Origin: Chloroflexota bacterium
GTDB taxonomy: Bacteria > Chloroflexota > Dehalococcoidia > Tepidiformales > Tepidiformaceae
DNA: 5,904 bases
Direction: 5' to 3'
Assembly: GCA_021823905.1 (NCBI GenBank)
Contig: JAKALX010000253.1
Coordinates: 1 to 5,904 of the forward strand
The notes below the pieces were generated by a model. That model saw only the letters and a list, made by a program, of their open reading frames with translations, was not told the DNA's origin and searched no databases. The position numbers were made by a program, and so were the translations under genes. This document shows positions 5,745 through 5,904 of this stretch, piece by piece; position 1 is the stretch's first letter, and each line of letters begins with the position of its first letter.

Positions 5745-5904
5745 TCACAGAGGCGCGAACGTGACCTCGCAGACGCAGGCCGCGTCGCCCCACTTCTCCT
5801 CGGCGAGGAGGCTGTCGGTGGCCTCGGCGCCCATCGCGTCGTACCAGCCCTGGCGGTGATGCCACGAGCTGCAGGCGGTGACGCCTTTCCAGTTGTTCGC
5901 CTCG
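5745..5904 (-). CDS. Unidentified protein, C-terminal 52 codons (runs off right edge)
   Basis: On the minus strand an open frame enters from the right edge and ends at TGA 5747-5745. Coding is supported by its codon pattern: by hand count 49 of 52 codons end in G or C, and the residue mix is protein-like. Readable parts include NNWKGVTACSSWHHRQGWYD and, at the end, KWGDAACVCEVTFAPL. The fragment is rich in Trp (4), has three Cys (one C-x-C pair) and a His-His, which could suit metal binding or a compact globular fold, but I do not recognise the family. It lies upstream of the nuclease-like gene on the same strand; with a 151-nt gap and a possible promoter between them, co-transcription is uncertain. 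Confidence 0.72.
   Translation of the reverse strand, partial: EANNWKGVTACSSWHHRQGWYDAMGAEATDSLLAEEKWGDAACVCEVTFAPL

Overview
This window reads as a piece of a high-GC bacterial chromosome built around a small heat-shock locus, with an unrelated, lower-GC gene next to it. The coding style (GC-rich third positions, GTG starts, purine-rich ribosome binding sites) and the use of an HspR-type repressor point to an actinobacterial, Chloroflexota-like or similar high-GC lineage. I lean weakly towards Chloroflexota, but no rRNA or single diagnostic gene fixes the phylum.

Layout. Positions 1-272 (minus) hold the first 90 codons of a small heat-shock protein (Hsp20) that runs off the left edge. A divergent control region of about 160 bp follows (273-431). 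Reading right from it is a compact plus-strand operon: a DnaJ-family co-chaperone with a reduced zinc-binding domain (432-1454), an HspR-like MerR-family repressor only 2 nt downstream (1457-1822), and, after a striking stem-loop made of heptamer repeats (1830-1928), a ClpC-type AAA+ unfoldase (1948-4416). The unfoldase carries a short M domain and an LGF tripeptide at the place where ClpP-binding loops sit, so it is better called ClpC than ClpB.

How these work together (inference from families): Hsp20 would hold unfolding proteins, the DnaJ protein would deliver them to a DnaK encoded elsewhere, and ClpC would unfold substrates for a ClpP peptidase also encoded elsewhere. HspR would repress the cluster until stress. 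There is no dnaK, grpE or clpP in the window.

Positions 4417-4495 are a short convergent gap with no convincing terminator (only a weak 5-bp dyad at 4469-4486). On the minus strand, 4496-5593 encodes a 365-residue protein with a PD-(D/E)XK nuclease-like core and a C-terminal region I do not recognise. Sampled lines of it are clearly poorer in GC than the chaperone operon. Its leader (5594-5744) contains a TATAGT box and a GC-rich hairpin. At the right edge, 5745-5904 (minus) is the C-terminal 52 codons of an unidentified protein. I saw no tRNA, rRNA, CRISPR array, insertion sequence or integrase.

The items most worth a second look are the heptamer stem-loop ahead of clpC, the half zinc finger of the DnaJ protein, the HspR-ClpC linkage without a canonical HAIR operator, and the nuclease-like protein.
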